13,669 nt of DNA. It comes from Chloroflexota bacterium (GTDB lineage Bacteria; Chloroflexota; Dormibacteria; CF-121). The notes beneath the pieces are model-generated. The model was not told where the DNA came from and did not search any database. It saw nothing but the letters and a program-made list of their open reading frames with translations. Positions 1-6,787 of the stretch are shown here, one piece after another. Where the stretch lies: the NCBI GenBank assembly GCA_005889285.1, contig VBFF01000020.1:1-13669 (forward strand), written 5' to 3'. Every line of letters starts with the position of its first letter. Within the stretch, counting starts at the first letter, position 1. Made by a program: the position numbers and the translations under genes.

Positions 1-324
1 CAGATCCTGGCCGACCCGACCCGCCGACGCCTGATCGAGGCGCTGCGGGGTGGCGAGCGCTCCGTAGGCGAGCTGGTCGGCGCCGTCGACATCGGACAGC
101 CCGGTGTCTCGCGGCAGCTGGCGATCCTGCAGGATGCACAGTTTGTGGCCGTCCGTCCCGAGGGCCGGCGGCGACTGTACGCGCTTCGGCCGGAGCCGTT
201 TCGCGAACTCGACGAGTGGATGATGGGCTACCGCGCGATGTGGGAGGCCCGTCTCGATCGGTTTGCCGCAGAACTCGACCGGCGGGGCAGGACCCGACCA
301 AAGCACAAGGAGGAAGGCAAATGA
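1..324 (+). CDS. ArsR/SmtB-family transcriptional regulator (5' truncated)
   Basis: This frame is open from the first base and ends at TGA 322-324, so the 5' end lies outside the window. The visible 107 residues begin with ILADPTRRRLIEALRGGERS, the usual first helix of ArsR-type winged-helix repressors. A helix-turn-helix follows (VGELVGAVDIGQPGVSRQLA), then a beta-wing rich in basic residues (VRPEGRRRLYAL). The tail (EPFRELDEWMMGYRAMWEARL) is typical of the ArsR subgroup found beside AHSA1 and VOC genes. I see no Cys-rich metal site in the visible part, so metal sensing is unlikely. Its TGA overlaps the ATG of the next gene (ATGA 321-324), which implies translational coupling. By family habit it probably represses its own operon, but the operator would lie upstream of the window. 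Confidence 0.92.
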   Translation, partial: QILADPTRRRLIEALRGGERSVGELVGAVDIGQPGVSRQLAILQDAQFVAVRPEGRRRLYALRPEPFRELDEWMMGYRAMWEARLDRFAAELDRRGRTRPKHKEEGK

Positions 325-848
325 CGCAAGCAGATGCGCGCACGACGGCGGTGGCCAGCAAGGTAAAGGTGCAGAACGTGAGGCCGTCCTTGACGTTCAA
401 GGAGGGGACCGAAGACGCTGTCAGCTTTTACGTCTCGCTGTTTCCGAATTCGAAGGTCGTGAGTTTGCTCCGGGCGACGCCAGGGGGCCCACTCCCCGAA
501 GGCAGCGTGCTGCACGCCAGCTTCGTGCTCGACGGACAGGAATATACGGCCTTCGATGGCGGACCGTCCTTCAACTTCACGGAGGCGTTCTCGTTCGTAG
601 CAACGTGCGAGACCCAGAAAGAGCTCGATGAAATCTGGGCGCGCCTCACCGCCGATGGCGGCGAAGAGGGACCCTGCGGCTGGCTGAAGGATCGCTTCGG
701 CGTCTCCTGGCAGGTCGTCCCGGCCTCGCTCGGAACCATGATGTCGGATCCGAAATCCGGGAACCCCGCGAAAGTCATGGAAGCGCTGCTGAAGATGCGC
801 AAGCTCGACATCGCAACCCTCGAGCGGGCCTATCGGAGCGGCGCCTAG
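321..848 (+). CDS. PhnB-like VOC-superfamily protein (3-dmu-9_3-mt domain)
   Basis: A 175-residue protein. The ATG at 321 is chosen because a strong Shine-Dalgarno (AAGGAGG, 307-313) sits about 7 nt upstream and the start overlaps the regulator's stop; a longer reading from 216 would run through the regulator gene. Family hallmarks are SFYVSLFPNSKVVS (about residues 35-48), FVLDGQEYTAFDGGPSF (68-84) and GEEGPCGWLKDRFGVSWQVV (114-133), with the C-terminal pattern KVMEALLKMRKLDIATLE. These match the vicinal-oxygen-chelate family often annotated as 3-demethylubiquinone-9 3-methyltransferase. That name is historical: no methyltransferase motif is present, and the substrate of these stand-alone proteins is unknown. 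The product should be cytoplasmic. It sits between the ArsR regulator and an AHSA1 gene, a recurrent cassette. Confidence 0.9.
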   Translation: MTQADARTTAVASKVKVQNVRPSLTFKEGTEDAVSFYVSLFPNSKVVSLLRATPGGPLPEGSVLHASFVLDGQEYTAFDGGPSFNFTEAFSFVATCETQKELDEIWARLTADGGEEGPCGWLKDRFGVSWQVVPASLGTMMSDPKSGNPAKVMEALLKMRKLDIATLERAYRSGA

Positions 849-849
849 G

Positions 850-1344
850 GTGTCGGCACAAACCCAGCCGGCGCGCCGGCGAATCACGATCGAGCGGAGC
901 TTCCAGGCCCCCGTCGAGGAGGTCTGGAAGCTCTGGACGACGAAGGAGGGCATCGAGTCCTGGTGGGGTCCGGACGGATTCGAGGTGAAAGTCCACAGGC
1001 TCGACTTTCGCGCTGGCGGCGAACTCCTCTATGCCATGAGTGCGACCGCGCCCGACCAGATCGACTTCATGAAGAAGGCGGGGATGCCCCTGACGACCGA
1101 GTCCCTGGTCACCTACACGGATGTTGTCCCATTGAAGCGGCTCACGTTCACGCAGATGGCCGACTTCATTCCTGGCGTCTCGCCCTACGCGGTCGCGACA
1201 ACTGTGGAGTTCGACACGACACCGCAGGGGGTTCGGTTGGTCCTGACTCTCGATGCGATGCACGACGAGCAGTGGACGAAGATGGCGGTTATGGGCTGGG
1301 GGCAGGAGCTCGGCAAACTGGCGAAGGTGCTCAAGCCCAGCTAA
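850..1344 (+). CDS. AHSA1-like SRPBCC-domain protein
   Basis: A 164-residue protein starting at GTG 850, one base after the previous stop. A GGAG at 835-838 inside the upstream gene is a plausible ribosome site. The fold signature is clear: ITIERSFQAPVEEVWKLWT (about residues 12-30), the diagnostic WWGP (38-41), LDFRAGGELLY (51-61), a central strand LKRLTFTQ and the long C-terminal helix KMAVMGWGQELGKLAKVL. Members of this family (activator of Hsp90 ATPase homologue 1-like) have a helix-grip fold with a hydrophobic cavity. Most bacterial members have no known ligand and no demonstrated Hsp90 link. Spacing says it is cotranscribed with the ArsR and VOC genes. I see no truncation or missing core element. 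Confidence 0.9.
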   Translation: MSAQTQPARRRITIERSFQAPVEEVWKLWTTKEGIESWWGPDGFEVKVHRLDFRAGGELLYAMSATAPDQIDFMKKAGMPLTTESLVTYTDVVPLKRLTFTQMADFIPGVSPYAVATTVEFDTTPQGVRLVLTLDAMHDEQWTKMAVMGWGQELGKLAKVLKPS

Positions 1345-1419
1345 GCCGGAGCTCAGTCCGACGCGAGCTGATTATGTGCTAGTGTCTCGCCCCAGAGCGA
1401 TCTCCCTCAGGGGGTTTTG

Positions 1420-1947
1420 ATGAGCACATCGGGTCCGCCGAGCACACCGCCGCCGAGTCCCACCAGTCCGCCGACCGTCAGCCCGATGGCGAAGCATACC
1501 CAGCTCGTCCGGTCCGGCGCCAACTGGTTCATCTGGATTGCCGGCCTGTCGCTGGTGAACAGCGTGCTATTCGTCACCGGAAGTCACTGGAGCTTCTTTC
1601 TTGGTCTCGCTGCTACCCAGGTCTCGGATGAGTTCGGCAAGGTCATCATCACCGGCACCACAGGTGTGGCGGTGGCGCTGGCGATCGACGTCGTGATCGC
1701 GGCCATCTTCGTCGGGCTCGGGCTGATGTCCCGGAGTGGCGCACTGTGGAGCTTTATCGTCGGCATGGTCCTGATCGTTCTCGACGCCCTGTTGCTGGTC
1801 TGGGTGCAGGACTGGGCAGCCGTCGCCTTCCATGCGCTGGCGCTCTTCTTCGTCTTTAGAGGTTTCCAGGCCGCACGCCAGCTCGCCGGTCTGCGGACCT
1901 CCGCGGCGTTGCCCCCAGGCATGGTTCCGCCGATCACGCCCCGGTGA
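1420..1947 (+). CDS. Four-helix membrane protein with proline-rich N-terminus, unknown function
   Basis: A 175-residue protein. ATG 1420 is preferred over the adjacent in-frame TTG 1417 because AGGGGG (1409-1414) sits 5 nt before it. Residues 1-24 are almost wholly Pro/Ser/Thr. Four hydrophobic segments follow at about 34-52 (starting GANWFIWIAGLSLVNS), 82-103, 109-128 and 131-148, then a short tail ending in PPITPR. No catalytic motif is visible. The NWFxWIAGLSLVNS opening resembles small membrane proteins annotated as hypothetical in several soil phyla, but I cannot assign a function. The 75-nt gap from the AHSA1 gene contains a weak AGCTC/GAGCT inverted repeat (1350-1369) and no convincing terminator, so read-through or a separate promoter are both possible. 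The downstream gene overlaps its stop. Confidence 0.8.
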   Translation: MSTSGPPSTPPPSPTSPPTVSPMAKHTQLVRSGANWFIWIAGLSLVNSVLFVTGSHWSFFLGLAATQVSDEFGKVIITGTTGVAVALAIDVVIAAIFVGLGLMSRSGALWSFIVGMVLIVLDALLLVWVQDWAAVAFHALALFFVFRGFQAARQLAGLRTSAALPPGMVPPITPR

Positions 1948-2468
1948 TCCCCGCGCGCGTAGTTGCGCATCGGCGCCTCGACGTTCCGTTTGCCGGCGAC
2001 GAGAAGGCGATGCTCAGCGCCTTCCTCGACCGTTACCGGGAAACGATCCTCTGGAAGCTCGAGGGCCTGACGAAGGAGCAGGCAGCGGCACGCCTGGTGC
2101 CATCCGCCACCACCCTGCTGGGGATCGTTAAGCATCTGGCGTACGTCGAGCGGTGGTGGTTTCAGATGAACTTCGCGGGTGACCCCGTGGGCTTCCCGTG
2201 GCCCAAAGACGAGCCTGACGAGGACATCGATTTCCGCGTTACTGAGACCGACACGATTGTGAGCATCAGCACCCTCTATCAAGAAGAGATCGCTCGGTCT
2301 AAAGAGATCGTCGCCGGCGCGTCGCTGGAGGATCTCGGCAAAGACCTTGGAAAGGTGAAGCCGCGGAGCCTCCGCTGGATCATGGTCCACATGATCGAAG
2401 AGACCGCACGGCACGCCGGCCACGCCGACATCCTGCGTGAGCTGACCGACGGAGCGATCGGTCAGTAA
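1944..2468 (+). CDS. DinB/DUF664-family protein (putative metal-binding four-helix bundle)
   Basis: A 174-residue protein. GTG 1944 overlaps the preceding TGA (GTGA 1944-1947), indicating translational coupling; no separate Shine-Dalgarno is visible. An internal ATG at 2010 would remove the conserved leader DVPFAGDEKAMLSAFLDRYR, so the GTG is favoured. The DinB-like pattern is present: helix 1 LDRYRETILWKLEGLTKEQA (28-47), IVKHLAYVERWWF with H64 (61-73), and WIMVHMIEETARHAGHADIL (145-164) with H157 and H160. One histidine in the second helix plus two in the last match the metal triad of this superfamily. Relatives include bacillithiol and mycothiol transferases and many proteins of unknown role, so a thiol-dependent transferase is possible but unproven. 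It runs convergently into the ferritin-like gene with a 5-nt gap. Confidence 0.88.
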   Translation: MIPARVVAHRRLDVPFAGDEKAMLSAFLDRYRETILWKLEGLTKEQAAARLVPSATTLLGIVKHLAYVERWWFQMNFAGDPVGFPWPKDEPDEDIDFRVTETDTIVSISTLYQEEIARSKEIVAGASLEDLGKDLGKVKPRSLRWIMVHMIEETARHAGHADILRELTDGAIGQ

Positions 2469-2473
2469 GGGGT

Positions 2474-3799
2474 CTACCTAACTGCGCGCTCGGTTCTTGA
2501 CGCTGCCCTGATCTTCATGTGCTGATCAAGGTCGCCAGCCATACCTCGCAGATTCGCCTCGAGCTTCGTCATCACGTCAGGGGCGGTTTCTTTGGCGAGG
2601 CTCGCACAGACACCGGCCAGCGTTCCGAGGCGCTCGTGCAGGATCTTCCAGGCGGACTCGCGGTGGGGCAGGACGAAGTACGCAGGGCGGACGATCTCGA
2701 AAGCGGGGCCGGCGGTGTGACCGGGAAATGAGGGACCGACCGGCAGTGCCGTCAGGACCGGGCCCAGGTTGCGCATCACCCAGTTCATCAGATGCTTGGC
2801 CGTCTTGGCCAGCGTCTCGAGCTCGTCGGCCGTCTCGCCGTGATGGACGAAATAGCGGCTCTGGACCTGGAGGGTGACCTCGTACACGGCATTGAACAGA
2901 TCGGCGACGCGCCGAGTGAGCCGGTCTCCGATGAGTGTTACCTGGTCGACGTCGGGAGGCTGGCGCAGGTAAACGGGTAGCACCGGTCGTGCCGGCTCGA
3001 AGGCGGGGTCGAGGCCTCGCATCGCGAGAAAGTCCTCGAGGATGCCGACGAACTTGCCGAAGTGTGATTTCACCCAATCCCCGCGAGCACCTTCGCCCTG
3101 TTCGACGATGAGCTCGATCGCCACGCTCGCCGACGCGAGGTCGCTGACGGCGGTCAACTCCGGCCACTCGAAGACCTGCGTCGTTGCCTGCGCCTTAGGC
3201 GGCCCGATGAAGACGGCAGCCTCCCCATCGCGGTCGACCAGGTAGGCGAGCCCAGCCTCGATGCCGCGGTAGAGGTGGCCAACGGTGTGCCACTCCTCGG
3301 GGCCGGCGGTGATCTGCGGGTCGTCGACCGTTAGGGGCTGCATCGGTCCGACCGAGCCAAAGCCTTCCGCATCTCGCAGCGACATGCCTTCGGGACGCTC
3401 CAGGAACATGAAGTGGCGGAGCGCCCGCTCCCCGAAGGGGACCAGGGCGATCTGGACATCCGGTGGATACCAGCGCGACAGGATCGGGAAATTGGGCCGC
3501 TCGAAATGGGGCGCGGCGCCGAGCGCGCTCAAGATGTTGGTGGCCAGGGCCAGGTGAAGCATTTCCTGCTTGATGACGTCGATGAGGGTCAGTTCCCAGG
3601 CCTGGATGCGGGCCAGCTGCTGCGCCGTGACGCCTTCCTCGATGCTCCGCTTCAGAGAAAACTGGGCGTAGAGGTACTCGCAGAGCAGGCCGTGTTCGAG
3701 TTCGCAGGCCTCGCCGAGCAGGTAGACGAGCTCCTCCCGGCTCTCAACTCGCAGGGGCGGTTCGGCGAGGGACCCGTTCGGCGGCCGGGAAGCGGGCAT
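2474..3799 (-). CDS. Ferritin-like domain protein, VioB/iminophenyl-pyruvate dimer synthase type
   Basis: A 441-residue protein. Residues 22-105 carry a diiron-type helical pair: ELEHGLLCEYLYAQFSLK (33-50) and QEMLHLALATNILSALGAAP (78-97), where E79 and H82 form an ExxH. EEWHTVGHLYRGIE (168-181) and VEQGEG with a later HFGKF (232-250) complete the pattern seen in the ferritin-like part of VioB. In violacein synthesis that fold couples two indole-pyruvate imines. No other violacein genes are present, so the substrate here is unknown. The C-terminal 170 residues are mostly helical with no motif I recognise. ATG 3799 is the only suitable start near the domain; the frame stays open upstream, but only as an antisense shadow of the next gene. 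No clear Shine-Dalgarno is seen: the spot is occupied by the palindrome CGACATTGTCG. Confidence 0.87.
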   Translation of the reverse strand: MPASRPPNGSLAEPPLRVESREELVYLLGEACELEHGLLCEYLYAQFSLKRSIEEGVTAQQLARIQAWELTLIDVIKQEMLHLALATNILSALGAAPHFERPNFPILSRWYPPDVQIALVPFGERALRHFMFLERPEGMSLRDAEGFGSVGPMQPLTVDDPQITAGPEEWHTVGHLYRGIEAGLAYLVDRDGEAAVFIGPPKAQATTQVFEWPELTAVSDLASASVAIELIVEQGEGARGDWVKSHFGKFVGILEDFLAMRGLDPAFEPARPVLPVYLRQPPDVDQVTLIGDRLTRRVADLFNAVYEVTLQVQSRYFVHHGETADELETLAKTAKHLMNWVMRNLGPVLTALPVGPSFPGHTAGPAFEIVRPAYFVLPHRESAWKILHERLGTLAGVCASLAKETAPDVMTKLEANLRGMAGDLDQHMKIRAASRTERAVR

Positions 3800-3850
3800 A
3801 CCGACATTGTCGCTGGAAGCCGCCTGAATACGCGTTGTATTGGGCGCGGT
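3800..3850. promoter_or_regulatory. Divergent intergenic region with two short dyads
   Basis: Fifty-one bases separate the start of the ferritin-like gene (minus) from the start of the HD-GYP gene (plus), so promoters for both must lie here or inside the genes. It contains an 11-bp palindrome CGACATTGTCG (3802-3812) immediately before the minus-strand ATG, and an AATAC/GTATT inverted repeat (3827-3841). The only AT-rich stretch offers TTGTAT (3835-3840) as a -10-like hexamer rightward, just 10 nt before ATG 3851. That spacing would give a very short or absent leader, consistent with the lack of a Shine-Dalgarno there. No good -35 is visible. The promoter reading is inference. Confidence 0.35.
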
Positions 3851-5977
3851 ATGGCTGAAAACGAGCGAATTCCGGCCGACTTCCACCAGGCCATGTTTCG
3901 CATCGCCGCGATCGCCTTTGTGACGGCGGCGACGGTCGACGTGGGCAGCAGCTATATCGGCGCGCCCCATCTCGATTTCACCGGCATCTGGATCATCGGC
4001 ATTCTCTCGTATGTCGGCGCAGTGGTGAGCTGGTTCTTCCCCTGGCATCGCTTGCCAGTGGAGCGATTCCTGGTGGTTATCGTCATGCCCGGCCTGGTGC
4101 TCCTCGGCTTCATGCTGATGGCGACGGGCGGCGTGAACTCGCACATCCTGCCGATCTTCATCGCCCCGGCCGTCTTCATGGCGGCGGCGTATGGATTTCG
4201 GGCGGGATCGGCGATCGCGGTGCTCACGGCAGCGACCGCAAGCTTGCCGCTCTTCCTCAACGGCTGGGACAGCTACTACGGTCGGACCCTGGTCGTGCTG
4301 GCGGTCGCGACCATGCTCTGCGCCTACATCTCGGCGCGCGTCCGGCTCTCGCTGCTCAACGAGTACGAGACCCGCCGCCGCCAGCAGGAGGAGAGTTACG
4401 TCGCCACCATCGGCGCCCTGGCGGCCGCCCTGGATGCAAAAGACCGCTACACGGAAGCGCACTCGCGGGAAACCGCCGAGTTCGCCGTCAACGTGGGGAA
4501 GCGGCTCCACTTGCCCGCCGACCAGTTGCGCCTGCTCGAGTACGGAGCCCTGCTCCACGACATCGGCAAGATCGGCATCCCCGGCTACATCCTGCAGAAG
4601 CCCGGGGCGCTGACGCCGGAAGAATTTGCGATCATGCGCGAGCACCCGGTGATCGGCGAACGCATCCTCGCCTCCGTGCCGTTCCTCGCCCCGCTGGGCC
4701 CCATCGTTCGGGCCGAGCACGAGCGATGGAATGGCACGGGCTACCCGGACGGCCTCAAGGGCGAGGAGATTCCGATCGAGGCGCGCATCATCCACGCCTG
4801 CGACGCCTTGCACGCGATGGCCTCCGACCGCGCCTACCGCAAGGCGCTGCCGATGGCGGAGATCGTCGCCGAGTTTCAGAAGGAAACCGGGCAGCAGTTC
4901 GACCCCCGAGTCGCCGGCGTGCTGCTGGAGCTGATCGAGAGCGAACCGCCGCACATCGCGGCCCCCGCCCAGGCGTCCGGGCAACCGATGCCGGAAACGA
5001 CCACCTCAGGTCCGCGCGGCTGGGCCCACCACATGCAGACGGTCGAGGCGCTCGGGCAACAACTGGCCCGCGCGACCAGCATCGAAGACATCTGCAGCCG
5101 CATCGGGGCGACGATTTCCACCCTGGTGCCCCACGACCAGTGCCGGGTGCTGTTGATGAATGAAGACCGCACCCAGCTCGAGGTTGTTTACCTCAAGGGG
5201 ACCGACCGCGAAGAATACCGTGCGGTGACGATTGAGAACGCGGCGGTGGAAGTGGGGGAGGGCATCACCGGCTGGGTGGCGGAATCGCGACGAGGCGTGG
5301 TGCTGGGCGATACCGAGCACCATCCGAAAGCGAAGCACGTCGCCGGCACCGCGATGATCGATGAATCGATGCTCGCCGTGCCGGTTGTCTTCGAGGACGA
5401 GATTCTCGCCGTCATCGTCGTCACCAAGCTGGGACTGAATCAGTACTCGCTCGACCAGCTCCGATTGCTGACGATTCTCGCCAACCAGGCGGCGGTCGCC
5501 ATGGCGAACGCCAGGCTGATCGAACGCCTCGTCTCAGCGGCGACGATCGACGCGCTGACCGGCTTGATGAACCGTGCCGCGTTCGAGGAGGCGGTGAACA
5601 AACTGATGCTGCGCCCGCAGTCGTGGGGGACACTCTTGATGCTCGACGTGGAGAGACTGCGCGACGTCAACGAGGCCTACGGGCACCGCGCCGGCGATGC
5701 CGTCCTCAAGCGGATCGCCCGGGCCGTTCGCGCGTCGATCCGCAGCGACGACGTGGCCGCGCGCTGGATCGGCGACAACTTCACCATCCTCGCTCCTGGC
5801 TTCTACGCCAGCCAGGCCGAGGTCCTCGCCAAGCGCATCGAGACGGCGCTGCAGCCGGAGCGGGTATCGATTCGATGGGGGACCGCCGAATACCACGGGG
5901 ATGCGCTGACCGCCCAGGACCTGCTGGCGGCCGCGCTCAAATCCCTGGCCGGCAAGCGCGACAACGTCGCCGCCTGA
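3851..5977 (+). CDS. Membrane-bound HD-GYP/GAF/GGDEF cyclic-di-GMP signalling protein
   Basis: A 708-residue protein starting at ATG 3851. Six hydrophobic segments occupy about residues 15-35, 44-63, 72-92, 97-117, 119-137 and 144-165. A short linker leads to an HD-GYP domain (about 183-365) with HDIGK (236-240), H265 and EHERWNGTGYPDGLKG (289-304). HD-GYP domains hydrolyse cyclic di-GMP using a metal cluster; here the usual first His of HHE is Glu289, a variant I believe occurs in other members. A GAF sensor domain spans about 400-558. A GGDEF-type domain (563-705) begins DALTGLMNRAAFEE, but its active site reads IGDNF (640-644) instead of GGDEF, while the RxxD inhibitory-site motif (RSDD, 631-634) is kept at the right distance. 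I infer an active phosphodiesterase with a non-catalytic, ligand-binding GGDEF. Both catalytic states need an assay. Confidence 0.93.
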   Translation: MAENERIPADFHQAMFRIAAIAFVTAATVDVGSSYIGAPHLDFTGIWIIGILSYVGAVVSWFFPWHRLPVERFLVVIVMPGLVLLGFMLMATGGVNSHILPIFIAPAVFMAAAYGFRAGSAIAVLTAATASLPLFLNGWDSYYGRTLVVLAVATMLCAYISARVRLSLLNEYETRRRQQEESYVATIGALAAALDAKDRYTEAHSRETAEFAVNVGKRLHLPADQLRLLEYGALLHDIGKIGIPGYILQKPGALTPEEFAIMREHPVIGERILASVPFLAPLGPIVRAEHERWNGTGYPDGLKGEEIPIEARIIHACDALHAMASDRAYRKALPMAEIVAEFQKETGQQFDPRVAGVLLELIESEPPHIAAPAQASGQPMPETTTSGPRGWAHHMQTVEALGQQLARATSIEDICSRIGATISTLVPHDQCRVLLMNEDRTQLEVVYLKGTDREEYRAVTIENAAVEVGEGITGWVAESRRGVVLGDTEHHPKAKHVAGTAMIDESMLAVPVVFEDEILAVIVVTKLGLNQYSLDQLRLLTILANQAAVAMANARLIERLVSAATIDALTGLMNRAAFEEAVNKLMLRPQSWGTLLMLDVERLRDVNEAYGHRAGDAVLKRIARAVRASIRSDDVAARWIGDNFTILAPGFYASQAEVLAKRIETALQPERVSIRWGTAEYHGDALTAQDLLAAALKSLAGKRDNVAA

Positions 5978-5979
5978 CG

Positions 5980-6004
5980 TTTGGGGCAAGGCCCTGCGCC
6001 CAAA
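5980..6004 (+). terminator. Weak hairpin after the HD-GYP gene
   Basis: Two bases after the stop, TTTGGGGC (5980-5987) can pair with GCGCCCAAA (5996-6004) with a small bulge around an 8-nt loop. No U-rich run follows (the next bases are TGGGCAGG), so it is a poor intrinsic terminator. It could be a partial terminator or an mRNA 3'-end stabiliser. Confidence 0.25.
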
Positions 6005-6037
6005 TGGGCAGGATGCTCGGAGTTTCGCGCAATATGC

Positions 6038-6069
6038 TTGACGGTCCAAAACCGGTCGCCTAACGTCAA
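6038..6069 (+). promoter_or_regulatory. Promoter candidate inside a concentric dyad
   Basis: TTGACG (6038-6043, 5 of 6 matches to a sigma-70 -35 box) is followed after exactly 17 nt by TAACGT (6061-6066, a weak -10 with 3 of 6). The same 32 bp form a dyad: TTGACG on the left mirrors CGTCAA (6064-6069) on the right, and the palindrome ACCGGT (6051-6056) lies exactly at the shared centre. This looks like a promoter overlapped by an operator for a dimeric regulator, about 50 nt upstream of the beta-helix gene. The match is by eye only. Confidence 0.4.
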
Positions 6070-6092
6070 AACTCGCCGCTGATTCCGACTGA

Positions 6093-6106
6093 CCGCCTGC
6101 GGGCGG
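6093..6106 (+). promoter_or_regulatory. GC-rich hairpin in the leader of the beta-helix gene
   Basis: CCGCC (6093-6097) pairs with GGCGG (6102-6106) across the loop TGCG. It lies 9 nt before the proposed GTG start at 6116, so it could mask the ribosome site of the giant gene. It could also be an incidental feature of GC-rich DNA. Confidence 0.25.
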
Positions 6107-6115
6107 AATGACTCC

Positions 6116-6787
6116 GTGCCGAGGGAGGGTGTGAGGCTAGACGTACTTCGCCGGCTCCAGCTGCCGGCTTCGCCCCCGAGTCTTCTGCTGCGCGCCGCCT
6201 GGAAATACGGGGTGGCCGTCGGCGTCGCTGCCGTCGTGCTCACCGCCGGCGGTGTCGACCGGGTGCAGCCGAACGGCCATGCGCTGGCGACCAGCGTGCT
6301 GCCAACCACCGTGCCCTGTGGCACCATCGCCACCGATCTCAACGATCCGACGACCGCAACCTGGACCGCCACCAAGAGCCCGTACCTGGGAACCGCCAGC
6401 CCTTACAACCTCCCAGTCAGCAGCACGAACAACGCCGATCCAACGGTTCAGCCGTGCGATGCGATCGTCGTTCCGCCGGATGTCACGCTCAAGATCGATG
6501 CGAGCCAGGGCCCGGTGCAAATCTTCTCGCACGGGGCCGCGATCGATGTCCACGGCGGCCACCTGCTGGTGCTGGGCGCCAGCGAGATCAACTCGGTGCT
6601 CTTCGATGCGGAACCCGACGTCGCCTCCTGGACCGGCATCACGGTCGACGCCAGTGATGCCAGCCATGCGGGCAATGCCTCATTGGCCTTCGCCAGCATT
6701 CAACACGCGCACGAGCGGCGCGACGTCCACGCCCGACCCGATGGACCTCACCAAGCAGCTTCCCTATGGGCTGGCCGTGGTCAATAG
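6116..6787 (+). CDS. N-terminal fragment of the giant beta-helix protein (frameshifted)
   Basis: This frame supplies the real N-terminus. GTG 6116 is the longest start; GTG 6131, just after GAGGGAGGG, is an alternative. A basic stretch (RRLQLPASPPSLLLR) precedes a hydrophobic core GVAVGVAAVVLTAGG (about residues 32-46), then GHALA, a plausible signal-peptidase site or, uncleaved, a membrane anchor. After residue 110 come beta-strand-rich repeats (CDAIVVPPDVTLKIDASQG, HGGHLLVLGASEIN, WTGITVDASDAS). Coding sense is lost after about residue 198: this frame continues with a basic, unrelated tail and stops at TAG 6785-6787. The matching continuation (TSGATST, then DPMDLTKQLPYGL) is in the +1 frame from 6711. 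As sequenced, it would make a truncated 223-residue product. Confidence 0.75.
   Translation: MPREGVRLDVLRRLQLPASPPSLLLRAAWKYGVAVGVAAVVLTAGGVDRVQPNGHALATSVLPTTVPCGTIATDLNDPTTATWTATKSPYLGTASPYNLPVSSTNNADPTVQPCDAIVVPPDVTLKIDASQGPVQIFSHGAAIDVHGGHLLVLGASEINSVLFDAEPDVASWTGITVDASDASHAGNASLAFASIQHAHERRDVHARPDGPHQAASLWAGRGQ
6707..6711 (+). other. Apparent one-base insertion (frameshift site)
   Basis: Frame 2 reads Ala-Ser-Ile-Gln-His-Ala up to 6709. Dropping one base (for example C6710) continues as Thr-Ser-Gly-Ala in frame 3. The joined HATSG matches the modules' recurrent YATSG/YATTG/YASTG/YANSG element, which places the shift precisely. The local sequence is CACGCGCACGAGC, an alternating GC-rich tract. 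The cause (sequencing error, true mutation or programmed shift) cannot be told from one sequence. Confidence 0.7.

Noticed and set aside
2010..2468. A shorter start for the DinB-like protein at ATG 2010.
   Set aside because: It would remove the conserved leader, and GAGAAGG lies only 2 nt before it. The GTG overlap with the upstream stop is a better fit.
3800..4984. The minus-strand frame of the ferritin-like gene stays open about 1.2 kb upstream, giving an apparent 836-residue fusion.
   Set aside because: The extension lies antisense to the HD-GYP gene, is very rich in Arg, His, Asp and Gln, and has no domain. The plus strand there encodes clear membrane and HD-GYP motifs.
6252..6710. Extending the giant gene in its main frame up to 6252.
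   Set aside because: In this stretch that frame is a low-complexity Ser/Arg/Pro sequence, whereas the other frame gives a signal-like segment and beta-strand repeats.
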